From Priestia megaterium (GTDB lineage: Bacteria; Bacillota; Bacilli; Bacillales; Bacillaceae_H): a stretch of DNA of 64,000 bases. This document shows, piece after piece, positions 63,562 to 64,000 of the stretch; the first letter of the stretch is position 1; every line of letters starts with the position of its first letter. The stretch covers positions 1,703,501-1,767,500 of the forward strand of contig NZ_CP023317.1 of NCBI RefSeq assembly GCF_009497655.1, written 5' to 3'. The translations under genes and the position numbers were made by a program. The notes beneath the pieces are model-generated. The model made no database searches, had not been told where the DNA came from, and saw only the letters and a list, made by a program, of their open reading frames with translations.

Positions 63562-64000
63562 GAAAAGAGATGCAAGAATCAAATTAAAATTGAAGGTAAA
63601 CAGGGCTTTATTCAAATTAAGTCAGAAAAGAAATATGGGTTTTCCAATAAAAAAAGTCATTTTGGAGGTTATGATATTGAAGGAACGGTTGAAATAAAGA
63701 CTGGGAATTACTATGTATTAGGAGAATTGTGGTTCACTACAAACGATATGTATGAATTTTATCAAGCATTAAACAAATGCTATAATACCCTCCAAGGCAT
63801 AGCCACTTTTATAAACTACGAAACGTCTCTTCAAATAGAATTTGAATTTAATAATCTAGGTCAAGTCGTTATCCAAGGTTATTATAGAGAGAAGCCTTAT
63901 TTGGAAAACGTACTGCAATTTGAAATAGAAAGTGATCAAAGTTTTATTTTAGCTACGTTAAATGAATTAAAAACATTTTTGAGTCAATATGGGGATATTA
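63562..64000 (+). CDS. WapI (YxxG) family immunity protein, partial
   Basis: The frame runs off the right edge. It reads IEGKQGFIQIKSEKKYGFSN, FGGYDIEGTVEIKTGNYYVL and CYNTLQGIATFINYETSLQI, the pattern of WapI, which protects against the C-terminal toxin of the wall protein WapA. No ATG, GTG or TTG exists in this frame after the stop at 63559. ATG 63570 (MQESN) is in another frame and would need one base removed. So the start is either a rare codon or a frameshift. Confidence 0.6.

Noticed and set aside
1-64000. CRISPR arrays, tRNA or rRNA genes, complete insertion sequences
   Set aside because: No regularly spaced repeats, no cloverleaf or rRNA core sequence, and no intact transposase were visible; only one integrase remnant was found.

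Overview
The window is low-GC Firmicute DNA of the Bacillaceae. It has strong GGAGG-type ribosome-binding sites, perfect-hairpin terminators, a SleL/YaaH-type spore cortex hydrolase, an RsbT-like switch kinase, a Bacillus-type LexA box and Bacillus-type immunity families. A full-length recA sits under a LexA box among accessory genes. Bacillus (Priestia) megaterium is known to carry two recA genes, so a Priestia megaterium-like chromosome is my best guess. This is inference; no 16S or core-operon marker is present.

Layout. 0-12 kb: MpsC-like protein, RsbT-like kinase, a structured non-coding stretch, spore hydrolase, L,D-transpeptidase, aldolase, YeiH transporter, lgt, a MarR gene under a 24-nt palindrome, serine hydrolase, MscS channel, methyltransferase and a secreted protein. 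12-24 kb: speG; a divergent arsenic cluster (arsR-arsB-arsC facing orf66-arsR2-arsI); an HxlR regulator divergent to a metallo-hydrolase/amidase pair; and a PocR-AraC regulator divergent to gldA-dhaKL (glycerol to dihydroxyacetone phosphate). 24-35 kb: PEP-mutase-like protein, DinB, AlkA, a compact microcin-C-like peptide cluster (20-residue precursor, hairpin, MccB/ThiF-like enzyme with an RRE-like N-terminus, MFS exporter), the SOS-type recA and an integrase remnant. A second, inverted copy of the secreted protein gene closes this part. 35-49 kb: metal transporters (CzcD, ZIP), a MerR regulator with two 19-bp-spacer target promoters (MFS and aldo/keto reductase), a CPBP protease, and many gene remnants (VanZ, cation-efflux, CzrA-like, DinB, SunI-like, MFS). 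49-64 kb: a dense array of small, mostly unrelated immunity-type genes (SUKH, DUF7832-like lipoprotein, Imm26, DUF4240, Imm8, barstar, DUF2695, WapI and unknowns) with no toxin in view. It is interrupted by a GC-rich, dead Rieske-dioxygenase fragment of clearly different origin.

The most promising system is the peptide cluster at 28.5-31.2 kb. It has the mccA-hairpin-mccB-mccC architecture of microcin C, but its precursor ends in glycine rather than asparagine, and a near-perfect 28-bp inverted repeat flanks the enzyme and exporter genes. Start codons were re-chosen throughout from ribosome-binding sites. Family names come from motif recognition only; no database search was possible.
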